Source: DATKKX01 sp035542775 (GTDB lineage Bacteria > Planctomycetota > Phycisphaerae > UBA1845 > UTPLA1). Taken from it: DNA of 25,510 nt. Of this stretch, positions 1 through 8,138 are shown in pieces. The translations under genes were made by a program, and so were the position numbers. Location of the stretch: the NCBI GenBank assembly GCA_035542775.1, contig DATKKX010000452.1:1-25510 (forward strand), in the 5' to 3' direction. Numbering within the stretch: position 1 is the stretch's first letter; each line of letters starts with the position of its first letter. The notes beneath the pieces are model-generated. The model was given only the letters and a program-made list of their open reading frames with translations. It did not search any database and was not told the origin of the DNA.

Positions 1-39
1 GTGTTTCACGAGCAGTGGATGCACCTGGACCTCTGGAAC

Positions 40-1983
40 CTATTGAGCAATGGGTGCGGTGGGTAGAGCCCGCCCTGCAACTCCGATTCCCAGCTCATCG
101 CCGTGAAGAAATCGCCTGCACCACCCGTCGAGCATGACCAGCTTCCACAAAGTTGGGCCGTTCAATCGCCGACGGGAGAGATGTGCCTTCCAAGTCTGCC
201 GAATCGCTTCCGGCCGGATCATGTCGTGCAGGGCGGCGCCCGGCTCAAGCAAACGGTCCTGAAATCTCTCGCGCAGCGGTCCGGCGAACCACTCATCCAA
301 TGGCACCTCAAAGCCGGCCTTGCGACGTCGGGCAATCCGCCTGTCGAGGTGCCGCGCCAGGGCTTGCCGCAGCAGATACTTGCCCGCCCCACCCCGGATG
401 CGAAGCCGCGGCGGCACAGACCAGGCGTATTCGATAAAGCGATGGTCCAACATCGGCGAGCGAACCTCGAGGGCGTGGGCCATGGTTGCCCGATCGACCT
501 TTGTCAGGATGCCGTCCGCCAGGCCGAGGCGGATATCCACATACTGGCACCTCGACAAATGGCCCGGAGCATCGCACGCTTTATATCTTGTCCGCACGTG
601 ATCCAGGGGGTCGTACTCTGCGACTTCGCGGGCCACATCCTGGCTGAACAGGGCCTTCACGTCATCGGGGTTCAGCGTTGAAACGGACAGCCCATGCGCC
701 GTCGCTGCGTCGACCGAAAGATTCCGCAGGGTGGCGGCGGCACGCAGCGGTCTCGGCATCCAGGGCCGGCTGGGAAAGATCGAGGCCATATGCGAGCACA
801 GGGTCCTTCGCAAAGGCCTCGGCACCAGCCGTCGTACGGCGTCTTCATATTGGTCGAAGCGATAGCGGCGATATCCGGCCAGGGCCTCGTCTCCCCCGTC
901 GCCGGAAAGGGCCACCGTCACATGCCGGCGTGCCGCCCGCGACAGGTAATACGTCGGAATCGCTGAGGCGTCGGCAAAGGGCTCGTCGAAGTGCCAGCAG
1001 AGTGTCTCCACAACTTCCGCCGCATCCGGTTTGATCAACTCTTCGTGGTGTTGCGAGCCCAGCAGTGAGGCCACCTCATGGGCATTGCGGCGCTCGTCGA
1101 ACCGCTGCTCCTCGAATCCGCAGGTGATGGTCACGATCCTGTTGCGGGCCACCCGACTCATCGCCGTCACAACGGCAGTGGAGTCCAGCCCGCCGCTGAG
1201 GAACGCCCCGACCGGCACATCGGCGATCAGCCGCGGCCGCGTCGCCGCCTTAAGTCGTTCCCACATCTCGCCGGCTATCGCGTCAGGCGGCTCATTCGAC
1301 CAGCCGCGATACTGCAAATCCCAGTATTGCCTGGTCGTCACTCGGCCGTCGCGAAATATCAGAACACAGCCTGGCGAAAGCTTGTTGACGCCGCGCAGGA
1401 TCGTCTTCGGCGATGGGATGAAACTGAACGTGAAATAATCAAACAGGGCCGTCGGATCGATCTCCACCGCCACACCCGCCACGGAGACCACCGCCTTGAG
1501 CTCGGAGGCAAAGATCAATCGTTGATCGTCGAAGCAGTAGTACAGCGGCTTGACCCCTAGCCGATCGCGACCCAGCAGAAGTGTGCGTTCCGGCTGATTC
1601 CAGACCGCGAAGGCGAACATGCCGTCCATCTGCTCGACGCACCGCTCGCCGTGCTCCTCGTAAAGATGCACCAGGCACTCGGAATCGCTCGTCGATCGGA
1701 AGACGTGCCCGCGGGCAATCAGGTCGTCTCGGAGTCGCAGAAAGTTGTATATCTCGCCGTTGACCACCGCCCAGATGGCGCCGTTCTCGTTGGGCATGGG
1801 CTGATGACCCGTCTCCAGATCGATGACGCTCAGCCGCCGGTGCCCCAGGGCGACGCACTCCGCGACGTACTCTCCGTGATCATCCGGCCCGCGATGTGTC
1901 AGGCAGTCCAGCATGGGGCCGAGCGCAAACCGGTCGGTTTCGCTAAGTCCGTTTGCGCTGACAATCCCGGCAATGCCGCACAT
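40..1983 (-). CDS. asnB: Asparagine synthetase (glutamine-hydrolysing), AsnB type
   Basis: Makes asparagine from aspartate, ATP and glutamine-derived ammonia in the cytosol; relatives also occur in surface-polysaccharide clusters, where they amidate other acids. The start is placed so that the mature protein begins MCGIAG, giving 647 residues with Cys2 as the class II glutaminase nucleophile; a longer open frame to 2106 would bury this Cys and is rejected. A GGAG lies about 9 bases upstream. The N-terminal amidotransferase domain (about 2-200) shows HRGPDD, HRRLSVIDL, NGEIYN and SDSE. The synthetase domain has the ATP pyrophosphatase loop SGGLDS (about 263-268), LSGDGGDEALAGYRRY and VRSPMLDH. 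The last residues (VAGRALPTAPIAQ) are encoded by a degenerate copy of a hairpin repeat and are probably not part of the fold. Family assignment is very sure; the true acceptor (Asp or another acid) cannot be told from sequence. Confidence 0.95.
   Translation of the reverse strand: MCGIAGIVSANGLSETDRFALGPMLDCLTHRGPDDHGEYVAECVALGHRRLSVIDLETGHQPMPNENGAIWAVVNGEIYNFLRLRDDLIARGHVFRSTSDSECLVHLYEEHGERCVEQMDGMFAFAVWNQPERTLLLGRDRLGVKPLYYCFDDQRLIFASELKAVVSVAGVAVEIDPTALFDYFTFSFIPSPKTILRGVNKLSPGCVLIFRDGRVTTRQYWDLQYRGWSNEPPDAIAGEMWERLKAATRPRLIADVPVGAFLSGGLDSTAVVTAMSRVARNRIVTITCGFEEQRFDERRNAHEVASLLGSQHHEELIKPDAAEVVETLCWHFDEPFADASAIPTYYLSRAARRHVTVALSGDGGDEALAGYRRYRFDQYEDAVRRLVPRPLRRTLCSHMASIFPSRPWMPRPLRAAATLRNLSVDAATAHGLSVSTLNPDDVKALFSQDVAREVAEYDPLDHVRTRYKACDAPGHLSRCQYVDIRLGLADGILTKVDRATMAHALEVRSPMLDHRFIEYAWSVPPRLRIRGGAGKYLLRQALARHLDRRIARRRKAGFEVPLDEWFAGPLRERFQDRLLEPGAALHDMIRPEAIRQTWKAHLSRRRLNGPTLWKLVMLDGWCRRFLHGDELGIGVAGRALPTAPIAQ
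58..80 (-). repeat. Degenerate copy of the GGCGGG...CCCGCC hairpin repeat, inside asnB 3' end
   Basis: Read on the minus strand, these bases match the repeats at 7708-7729 and 8180-8200 at 18 of 22 positions, keeping AGGGCGGG and ACCC blocks around a short T/C spacer. The copy is translated as the C-terminal tail of asnB. The peptides it would encode resemble those from the other two copies (VGRVLPA against AGRALPT), which supports common origin. Confidence 0.5.
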
Positions 1984-2049
1984 CCCGAACGCTCCACGCC
2001 TTTTCAAACGAGATCCCAGTGTGTATCGGCATTCTTCCAGGAAGGCTGG

Positions 2050-2080
2050 ATTATCCCGGCCGGCCTCGCCGGCTTGTCGA
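2050..2080 (-). promoter_or_regulatory. Possible asnB promoter
   Basis: On the minus strand, TCGACA (2080-2075, five of six matches to TTGACA) and GATAAT (2055-2050, five of six to TATAAT) are separated by 19 bases, slightly long but tolerated by sigma-70 family factors. Transcription would begin near 2043, giving about a 60-base leader before asnB. No experimental support; planctomycete promoter consensus is poorly defined. Confidence 0.35.
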
Positions 2081-2125
2081 GGCGGCAGTGAAGCCCGCCC
2101 GCGCACCCGCTACAATGGAGTCGCC

Positions 2126-3019
2126 ATGATGATCCGTGAGCCAGCCGTGGCGGGGATGTTCTATCCTCGCGATCCGGAACAGTGCCGGCGGGAACTGCGC
2201 GCCTGCCTGGAGAAGGCCGCGCAAGCGGCGGCCGGGCACGAGCCCGCCGCCGTGCTCGGCAGAATCATCGGCGGCATCGTCCCGCACGCCGGTTGGGTGT
2301 GCAGCGGAGCAGTCGCGGCCCGCGTGTTCAACCTGGTCTCCAAGGAGCCGCATCCGTCGGCGGTGGTTCTCTTCGGCGCCGTTCATGTGGCCCACGGACC
2401 GCGGGCCTCGTTCTTTCCCTCCGGCGCCTGGGAAACGCCGCTGGGGCTGGTCGAGGTGGACGATCGCCTGGCAGAACGACTGCAGGGCCATACCGGGCTG
2501 ATGGAGCCGGCCCCCCACGCCCACGACCAGGAGCACAGCATCGAAGTGCAGGTGCCGTTCATTCAGTACCTGCTGCCTGATGCGAAGATCGTGCCGATCA
2601 TGGTGCCGCCCACCAATAACGCCGCCGTTCTCGGCACTGCCGTCGGTCGGGCCTGCAAGAGCCTCGACGCCCAGGTCGTCTTCATTGGCTCAACCGACCT
2701 GACTCACTACGGCCCCGGTTATGGCTTTATCCCGGCGGGCGTCGGCCCCGAGGGCCTGGCCTGGGCGAAGAACGTGAATGACCGGCGGATGATCGGTCTG
2801 ATCCTGGCCTTGAATCATTACGGAGCCGTGGAAGAGGCCGAAGCCAATCAGAACGCCTGCGGCGCCGGGGCGGTCGCCGCGGCCGTTGCCGCCTGCAAGG
2901 CCTACGGTGCCACACGCGCGACACTGCTCGAACACACTACCAGCTTCGAGGTCCTCCGTGAGATGTACGACGAGCCCATGAGGGACGCTGTCGGCTACGC
3001 GGCGCTGGCGTTCGACTGA
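2126..3019 (+). CDS. MEMO-family protein (AmmeMemoRadiSam system protein B)
   Basis: A 297-residue member of the MEMO1/AmmeMemoRadiSam-B family, structurally related to LigB-type extradiol dioxygenases; its bacterial reaction is not established. The sequence opens IREPAVAGMFYP, the usual family start. Likely metal or active-site residues match human MEMO1 (His49, His81, Cys244): His54 in VPHAGW, His87 in GAVH and Cys245 in NACGAGA. DQEHSIEVQVPF and STDLTHYG are also family signatures. GGAG at 2117-2120 supports ATG 2126 (spacing 5) or the adjacent ATG 2129 (spacing 8). It diverges from asnB and converges with rsmB, leaving only three bases between the stop codons. The AMMECR1 and radical SAM partners of the three-gene system are not in the window, so the protein appears free-standing here. 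Confidence 0.92.
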   Translation: MMIREPAVAGMFYPRDPEQCRRELRACLEKAAQAAAGHEPAAVLGRIIGGIVPHAGWVCSGAVAARVFNLVSKEPHPSAVVLFGAVHVAHGPRASFFPSGAWETPLGLVEVDDRLAERLQGHTGLMEPAPHAHDQEHSIEVQVPFIQYLLPDAKIVPIMVPPTNNAAVLGTAVGRACKSLDAQVVFIGSTDLTHYGPGYGFIPAGVGPEGLAWAKNVNDRRMIGLILALNHYGAVEEAEANQNACGAGAVAAAVAACKAYGATRATLLEHTTSFEVLREMYDEPMRDAVGYAALAFD

Positions 3020-3022
3020 GCA

Positions 3023-4408
3023 TCAGACCTGCATCAATACTGCCGCGAACCCGCCGTCACGGTCGGCATCAGGCAGCGTGAAAACCTGCGTCTGGACTTG
3101 CCACTGTGGCAGGAGCTCGCAGAATCGCGAGATCTGCTCCTCGTTCTCCTCCCGCTCCAACGAGCACGTCGCGTAGATCAACCGTGTCCGCGGCCCGGCA
3201 AGCTTCGCGGCCCGCTCCAACAACCGCCCCTGCGTTACTGTTAGCTCCTTCAGCGCCCGCTGCGATGCGCGGTACCGCGCCTCCGGCCGGCGGGCCAGTA
3301 CGCCGGTATTCGTGCACGGTGCATCAACCAGGATCAGATCCGGAGCCCGACCAAGCTCCGCCAGGCATGCGTCCAATTGCTCCAGCGGCGTCGGCCGGAT
3401 GATCGTCAGGCCCAGCCGCTCGGCACTGGCCGGTATCCGGCCCAGCCTGGCTTCGTCCATGTCGCTGGCAATGACGACGCCGGAGTTGTTCATCATCTCG
3501 GCCGCCTGTGTGGACTTGGTCCCGACACCCGCGCAGAGATCAACCACCAGCTCCCCGGCCTGTGGAGGGCACAGTCGAAGGGCCAGTTGCGAAGTGCTGT
3601 CCTGCGGCTGGCACAGCCCCGCCTGCACCTCGGCAAGCTCTGCCGCGGGCACTATGTCCCGAAGCAGTACCGCCTCGCCGTCATCGACACGACAAGGCTG
3701 ATGGCCTGACGCCCGAAAACGCTCGACGAGTTGCTCTGCGGTGATCCGCATCGTATTCGGCCGCAGGACCAGCGGTGGTCGGCGCTGGCCGGCATCGCAG
3801 ACCTGCCGGCAGAGTTTCGGTTTAAACCGCCGATGCCAGCGCTCCACCAGCCACGGTGGGTGCGACGTCGCTGCCACCAGATAATCCAGCGGCCGCCTGG
3901 CCGGATCAGGGAAGACGTTTTCTGTGAACAACCTCCCGCGGCCCGCGTCGATCGCCAGATACCTCCGCGGATCGGGCTTGTCCGGGCGGGCCGAGATCTC
4001 GCCGCGATGGCTGATCAGTGCGCGGAGTACCGCATTGACCATCGACGACACGCCGCGACCGTGGCGCTTGGCCTGCCGGACGGCCTCATCGACGGCGGCA
4101 TAGTCGGGAATCCGGTCGAGCCAGCAGAGTTGATAGATCGCCGTCGCCAGGATGACCCGGACAGAAGGCCGCAACCCCGCGAAGCGTCCCCGATAGAACC
4201 GGCCGGCCAGGTGCTCGGCAGTGATGCGGTGGCGCGAAACGCCGATCACCAGCTCCGCGGCCAGTGACGCCTCTGCAGGCGGCAGCGGAGCCGCCTTTTG
4301 CATCGCTTCGAGAACTTCGGAGCAGAACGGATCGCCCAGGTAACACGTGGTGAGTACTTCCGCGGCGCGGTCGCGTGCGTTCCGCCCTGGAGCCGTCGAA
4401 GCAGTCAT
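3023..4408 (-). CDS. rsmB: 16S rRNA (cytosine-967-C5)-methyltransferase RsmB
   Basis: Uses S-adenosylmethionine to methylate C5 of a cytosine in 16S rRNA (C967 in E. coli numbering). The 461-residue protein has an N-terminal NusB-like RNA-binding domain (about 8-150) and a C-terminal Rossmann methyltransferase of the RsmB/NOP2 class. Motif I is DLCAGVGTKS (about 290-299), motif IV is DAPCTNTGV with Cys365, and motif VI is YATCSLEREENEEQI with the catalytic Cys415. Slightly longer than the E. coli enzyme (429). The chosen ATG overlaps the fmt stop codon as ATGA (4405-4408), implying translational coupling; an open frame extending upstream into fmt is rejected. It is last in the def-fmt-rsmB run, an order also known in proteobacteria. 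Confidence 0.95.
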   Translation of the reverse strand: MTASTAPGRNARDRAAEVLTTCYLGDPFCSEVLEAMQKAAPLPPAEASLAAELVIGVSRHRITAEHLAGRFYRGRFAGLRPSVRVILATAIYQLCWLDRIPDYAAVDEAVRQAKRHGRGVSSMVNAVLRALISHRGEISARPDKPDPRRYLAIDAGRGRLFTENVFPDPARRPLDYLVAATSHPPWLVERWHRRFKPKLCRQVCDAGQRRPPLVLRPNTMRITAEQLVERFRASGHQPCRVDDGEAVLLRDIVPAAELAEVQAGLCQPQDSTSQLALRLCPPQAGELVVDLCAGVGTKSTQAAEMMNNSGVVIASDMDEARLGRIPASAERLGLTIIRPTPLEQLDACLAELGRAPDLILVDAPCTNTGVLARRPEARYRASQRALKELTVTQGRLLERAAKLAGPRTRLIYATCSLEREENEEQISRFCELLPQWQVQTQVFTLPDADRDGGFAAVLMQV

Positions 4409-5400
4409 GCCTTCGGCCCCGGCGGTTCTCCCTCGGTCGGTTCGATGGGTACGAAACGGTCGCCGGCGCGGACGTGCCGGCCGTTGACAAAATCCCTCCA
4501 GTCCATGAGCCGGCCGCCCGCGGGCTTGATCTGCAGCAGGGCCAGCTCGGCATCGAGGCACTGCACGCTCATCATCTCAGTGATTCGCCCCAGGTAGTCC
4601 GGTGACGGCGCCGGCCGGGCCTGACCTTCGTATGGAATGGCGCGGGCCAGCGTGACCGTCTCGTTCCTCGATCCATCCGCGGAGGCGAATCGGCAAACCG
4701 CTCCCGGCCACGACCAGAGCCCGCAGATCCGACGGGCCACCACGCCGACCGGCTGATCGAAGGTGACCCGCGCGTCGGCCTTGGCGAGTTTTCGCGCCTT
4801 GGTGGCCTTGGCAGGGTCCTGCGGAGTCCCGGGCGCCTTCGGATCGGCCGCCAGGAGTTCGACCGCCGCCCGAACCGCGTCGCAACCAATGCGGGCCAGG
4901 CGATCGTGGAGCTCGTTCGCCGTCTCGCCCGGGTTGATCAGCGTTCGCCTCTGAACGAGGATCGGCCCCGCGTCCATCTTCTCGACCAGGCGGAATACGG
5001 TCACGCCCGTCTCCGCGTCGCCGTTGAGAATCGACCATTGAATCGGCGCAGCCCCTCGAAGCAACGGCAGCAGTGAAGCGTGCAGATTGATGATGCCCGC
5101 CGGAAATGCCTCCAGCAGTTCGCGGCCGATCTTTTGGCCAAAAGCCGCCACATAACCCAGCTCCGGCTTAAGCGACTTCAAATGGGCGACCACATCCGGC
5201 GCGTTCACATCCTCCGGCGCCAGGGTGGGAATGCCGTGCTCGCTGGCGTATTCCCTGGGCGGCGTCGGCGATGGACGCTTTCCCCGTCCTCTGGCCCGGT
5301 CCGGCTGCGTGACGACGGCCACAACCTCGTGCCCGTCATCGCCGAGAGAAGCGAGCGTGGGGATGGAGAACTCGCCCGAGCCGAAAAAAAGAATACGCAT
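4405..5400 (-). CDS. fmt: Methionyl-tRNA formyltransferase
   Basis: Transfers a formyl group from 10-formyltetrahydrofolate to Met-tRNAfMet so that translation can initiate with IF2. The 331-residue protein starts MRILFFGSGEFSIPTL. The catalytic triad is visible as Asn105 and His107 in NLHASLLP and Asp143 in KMDAGPI, with LLRGAAPIQWSILNGD in the active-site loop. The C-terminal tRNA-binding domain includes GLWSWPGAVC and KPAGGRLMDWRDFVNG. The frame extends upstream to 5424 (MLHPRDCP), but family alignment favours the internal ATG. It follows def after an 82-base gap and overlaps rsmB by four bases. Confidence 0.96.
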   Translation of the reverse strand: MRILFFGSGEFSIPTLASLGDDGHEVVAVVTQPDRARGRGKRPSPTPPREYASEHGIPTLAPEDVNAPDVVAHLKSLKPELGYVAAFGQKIGRELLEAFPAGIINLHASLLPLLRGAAPIQWSILNGDAETGVTVFRLVEKMDAGPILVQRRTLINPGETANELHDRLARIGCDAVRAAVELLAADPKAPGTPQDPAKATKARKLAKADARVTFDQPVGVVARRICGLWSWPGAVCRFASADGSRNETVTLARAIPYEGQARPAPSPDYLGRITEMMSVQCLDAELALLQIKPAGGRLMDWRDFVNGRHVRAGDRFVPIEPTEGEPPGPKA

Positions 5401-5461
5401 GGGGCAATCTCGCGGATGCAGCAATGCCTGATGGAAACAACCGTCAGACCACCTATACGCT

Positions 5462-5477
5462 GCCGGGCACGCCCGGC
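5462..5477. other. Strong GC hairpin between def and fmt
   Basis: GCCGGGC and GCCCGGC form a seven-base inverted repeat around two bases (in practice six pairs and a four-base loop), just after the def stop codon. No T-tract follows on either strand, so it does not look like an intrinsic terminator. It could protect an mRNA end or modulate fmt expression. Confidence 0.4.
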
Positions 5478-5482
5478 CGACC

Positions 5483-6019
5483 TCATAGTGCCGCTGCCCG
5501 ACCGCCGTGCTTCGACTCCAGATACCTCAGGTTTCGGCGGTTCGCAATCTTGTCGGCCTCGGACATGTAATCAATGATCATCCGGCCGTCGAGGTGGTCG
5601 GCCTCATGCTGCCAGCAGCGGGCGAACAGGCCTTCTCCGGCGAGTTCGAACGGCTTGCCGGTGACGTCGCACGCATGAATCGTACATGCCGCGGGGCGAC
5701 GTACCGTGACCCTGATCTCCGGGAGCGAGAGACAACCCTCTTCGCCTTCAGCTTGACCGATAAAATCGGTCAGCCGGGGATTGATGAAGACCTGGTCATC
5801 CTTCGGGTCGCCCGTGACGCTGCACACAAACAAACGGCGGAGGACGCCCACTTGCGGGGCCGCGAGTCCGATACCGTCCGACCCATGCATGAGTTTCAAC
5901 ATCCGCTCGACCAGCCGCTGCAGCCATGGGTCGAACGTCTCGACGGGCTTGCACACCCTCCGCAGGCGCGGGTCCGGATACTCGATGATCCGCAGTTTCT
6001 CAATCTCGATTTGCTTCAA
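5483..6019 (-). CDS. def: Peptide deformylase
   Basis: Metalloenzyme (usually Fe2+) that removes the formyl group from the N-terminal methionine of nascent proteins, the counterpart of the Fmt reaction next door. All three family motifs are present: GIGLAAPQVG (Gln56), EGCLSLP (metal ligand Cys96) and QHEADHLDG (metal ligands His138 and His142, catalytic Glu139). The start is a TTG at 6017-6019, giving 178 residues, the usual family size. It is preceded by a GAGGGAG Shine-Dalgarno sequence about seven bases away. The only upstream in-frame ATG (6109) would add 30 residues unlike any deformylase N-terminus. First gene of the def-fmt-rsmB run. Confidence 0.95.
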   Translation of the reverse strand: MKQIEIEKLRIIEYPDPRLRRVCKPVETFDPWLQRLVERMLKLMHGSDGIGLAAPQVGVLRRLFVCSVTGDPKDDQVFINPRLTDFIGQAEGEEGCLSLPEIRVTVRRPAACTIHACDVTGKPFELAGEGLFARCWQHEADHLDGRMIIDYMSEADKIANRRNLRYLESKHGGRAAAL

Positions 6020-6047
6020 GGTGCGTCTCCCTCGCGGCCTGTGCCGC

Positions 6048-6060
6048 TGTATAATTATCT
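6048..6060. promoter_or_regulatory. AT-rich core between divergent def and TPR genes
   Basis: In an otherwise GC-rich 178-base divergent spacer, this short AT block contains a perfect TATAAT on the plus strand (6050-6055) and GATAAT on the minus strand (6059-6054). It could supply -10 elements for both directions. No good -35 hexamer was found at normal spacing on either strand, so this rests on base composition and the -10 match only. Confidence 0.3.
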
Positions 6061-6197
6061 TAGCTTCTTGTCGCTGGCCTGAAAACCAGGCGCCCGCGGC
6101 CATTGCCACGGGTTGACCAGGACGGCTGCGGCGTCTTAGACTGCTTCTTGTCGGGGGGACTTCTGGACGCCATGACGTCCACGTGAGTTATCCGCGC

Positions 6198-7694
6198 ATG
6201 CATGAGGATGCGGAACAACCGGTACAGTTGGAACAGGGGGGCGGCGCCGCGCCTTTGCCGGAGCCTAGCGAGGCCACCAAGAAGGAGGCCCACAAGTGGT
6301 TTGCGCATGCCAGGAAAGCCGCCGATACGCGGAATTACGATTACGCCATCGAATTGTACGTGAATGGTTTGGCCCTCTGGCCGAATGCGATTGAAGAAGG
6401 CTTGAAGCCGTTGCGCGTTGCGGGGACGGCCCGCCGCCTGGCGGGGGGCAAGGGGGCCGGCTTTCTTGCCGCCCGCAAGCGTCCGGTCGGGGGAAAGGAC
6501 GTCCTCAAGTCGCTGAACAACGCCTTGTACCTGTTCGGGATGGACCCGGTCAACATCAGCCATATGGAGCAGATCCTGCAACTGTCGGCCAAGGCGAAAT
6601 GCGCAGGGATTGCTCAATGGATAGCGCCGATCCTGACCGACGCGTACAACTCAGCCAAAAAGCTGTCGGAAAGCCGTTACGCCTCGGCCTGTTCGGCAAT
6701 GGGTGACGCCGCTGACGTGGCGATGATGGCGCAAATGGACGAGGCCGCCAGAACCATCCTGCAGGCGAACATCGCCACATCGCAGATTTGGCTGAATCAT
6801 CACCCCAATTCCTCCCCGGCCTCCAAGGCCTACAGCGATGCCAGCGGCAAGATGACCATCGTAAAGGGCCACTTCGGCCACAACGGAGGATTCGCGGAAT
6901 CATTGAAGGACGCGGAGCTGCAACACGACCTCCACGACCGCGACAAGGCTGTCCACTCCGAAGACCGGACGCAGGAGCTGATCGCCCGGGCCCGGCAGGA
7001 CTGGGAGAACAACAGAAAGGTCCCCGCCAAGCTGATCCAACTGGTCGATCTGATGTTGCGGACACAGAATGACAAGGTGGAGAACGAGGCTATCGGCTTG
7101 CTTGAGACAGAGTACGCCTCATCCAGCGACTACATCTTCAAGCAGAAAGCCGACGAGGTTCGCATGCGGCAATTCAACCGCCATCGGCGAGACCTCATCG
7201 CCAGGATCAAGGCCGATCCGAACGACCAGGCCCTCCGCCGCGATCTGGCTCATCACATCGCCCGCCAGATCGAGGCCGAGATCAAGATCTACGACGCCCG
7301 CCAGCGACAATATCCGTCGGATATGCGCATCCGGTACATGCTGGCCACGCGGCTCTTCGCCGCCAAGCGTTATGACGACGCGATCCCCCTCTTCCAGCAG
7401 GCCCAGGCCGATGCCCGTTGCCGGGGGGACAGCCGGCTGTACATTGGGCGGTGCTTTTACGAGAAGAAATTCTACGATCAGGCGGTCAGCTCGCTGCGGA
7501 AGGCCTCCGAAGAGCTGGAATCGAAGGACAACCCCCTGGCCATGGAGTTGAGCTACTGGCTGGCCCGCAGCCTGGAGGCCTCGGACAAGCCAGAGGAAGC
7601 CCGGGAGATCTATGGCCATTTAATCCAACTCGATTACAATTACCAGGACGCCCGGCAGCGGATGGAGAAGCTCGGCGCCGCCAACGGGGGATGA
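6198..7694 (+). CDS. TPR-repeat protein of unknown function
   Basis: About 498 residues, no signal peptide or membrane segment, so probably cytosolic. A TPR-like unit lies near the N-terminus (AHKWFAHARKAADTRNYDYA), followed by a glycine-rich basic stretch (RRLAGGKGAGFLAARKRPVGGK). A long charged helical middle region follows. Clear TPRs end the protein (YMLATRLFAAKRYDDAIPLFQ, then LYIGRCFYEKKFYDQAVSSL, then YWLARSLEASDKPEEAREIY). TPRs normally mediate protein-protein contacts; no catalytic motif is visible and no function is proposed. The start is uncertain: GTG at 6183 is possible, but neither start has a convincing Shine-Dalgarno sequence. It is divergent from def and lies upstream of rpsT in the same direction, separated by a palindromic repeat. 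Confidence 0.85.
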   Translation: MHEDAEQPVQLEQGGGAAPLPEPSEATKKEAHKWFAHARKAADTRNYDYAIELYVNGLALWPNAIEEGLKPLRVAGTARRLAGGKGAGFLAARKRPVGGKDVLKSLNNALYLFGMDPVNISHMEQILQLSAKAKCAGIAQWIAPILTDAYNSAKKLSESRYASACSAMGDAADVAMMAQMDEAARTILQANIATSQIWLNHHPNSSPASKAYSDASGKMTIVKGHFGHNGGFAESLKDAELQHDLHDRDKAVHSEDRTQELIARARQDWENNRKVPAKLIQLVDLMLRTQNDKVENEAIGLLETEYASSSDYIFKQKADEVRMRQFNRHRRDLIARIKADPNDQALRRDLAHHIARQIEAEIKIYDARQRQYPSDMRIRYMLATRLFAAKRYDDAIPLFQQAQADARCRGDSRLYIGRCFYEKKFYDQAVSSLRKASEELESKDNPLAMELSYWLARSLEASDKPEEAREIYGHLIQLDYNYQDARQRMEKLGAANGG

Positions 7695-7696
7695 CA

Positions 7697-7740
7697 TCGA
7701 ACGGCTGTGTAGGGCGGGTTTTACCCGCCGTACCGTTCGA
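7697..7740. repeat. Two-tier palindrome carrying the hairpin repeat, copy 1
   Basis: The inner hairpin GGCGGGTTTTACCCGCC (7713-7729) is enclosed by outer arms TCGAACGG (7697-7704) and CCGTTCGA (7733-7740), making a nested 44-base palindrome three bases after the TPR gene stop codon. There is no trailing T-tract, so it looks more like a REP-type intergenic palindrome than a terminator. The 22-base core (7708-7729) recurs near 8180. Confidence 0.7.
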
Positions 7741-7811
7741 CGCTCGCCGGCAGATGTACGCGTTTCGTCGGGTCGCCGGCCCGATCAACATGGCTCGCAG
7801 AGGAGAACCTA

Positions 7812-8090
7812 GTGGCTCGATCACTATCGTCGCAGAAGCGGCAACGGCAGAACGTCAAGCGCGCCGACCGGAACAAGGCCCAGAAGTCTTTCATCAAGAC
7901 CAAGGTCCGCAAGGCCAGGGAGAGCATTCAAGCCCGCGATCTTCCCTCGGCGGAGACCGCATACAAGGATGCGGCCAAGGTGCTGGATCACAGCGCCAAC
8001 CATCGGACCATTCACCCGAATACTGCCGCTCGACGCAAGAGCCGCCTGGCCCGGCAGCTCAACGCACTGAAGGCCGGCGCCCGCAAGTGA
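7812..8090 (+). CDS. rpsT: 30S ribosomal protein bS20
   Basis: Small, basic, helical protein that binds 16S rRNA early in 30S assembly. The 92-residue product begins MARSLSSQKRQRQNVKRADRNK and keeps the family pattern of basic helices, with a typical C-terminal half (HPNTAARRKSRLARQLNAL). The start codon is GTG, preceded by a strong AGAGGAGA Shine-Dalgarno sequence at 7799-7806. It is bracketed by two copies of the hairpin repeat. S20 is often autoregulated through its own leader; nothing specific to that is visible here beyond the upstream palindrome. Confidence 0.96.
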   Translation: MARSLSSQKRQRQNVKRADRNKAQKSFIKTKVRKARESIQARDLPSAETAYKDAAKVLDHSANHRTIHPNTAARRKSRLARQLNALKAGARK

Positions 8091-8138
8091 TCTCTCCCGC
8101 CGAGTGAATCGCCGCGTCCCGACGACGGCGGGGGCCTC

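Noticed and set aside
1..39. Bases left of the asnB stop codon
   Set aside because: Too short to show any gene, RNA or terminator.
2081..2116. Fourth copy of the hairpin repeat and a plus-strand TACAAT promoter
   Set aside because: The resemblance to the repeat is partial and the palindrome is not kept; TACAAT at 2111 abuts the Shine-Dalgarno and has no -35 at usable spacing.
1913..2125. Upstream extension of the MEMO frame into asnB
   Set aside because: The added residues overlap the asnB start and do not resemble MEMO proteins, whereas ATG 2126 has a Shine-Dalgarno and the family N-terminus.
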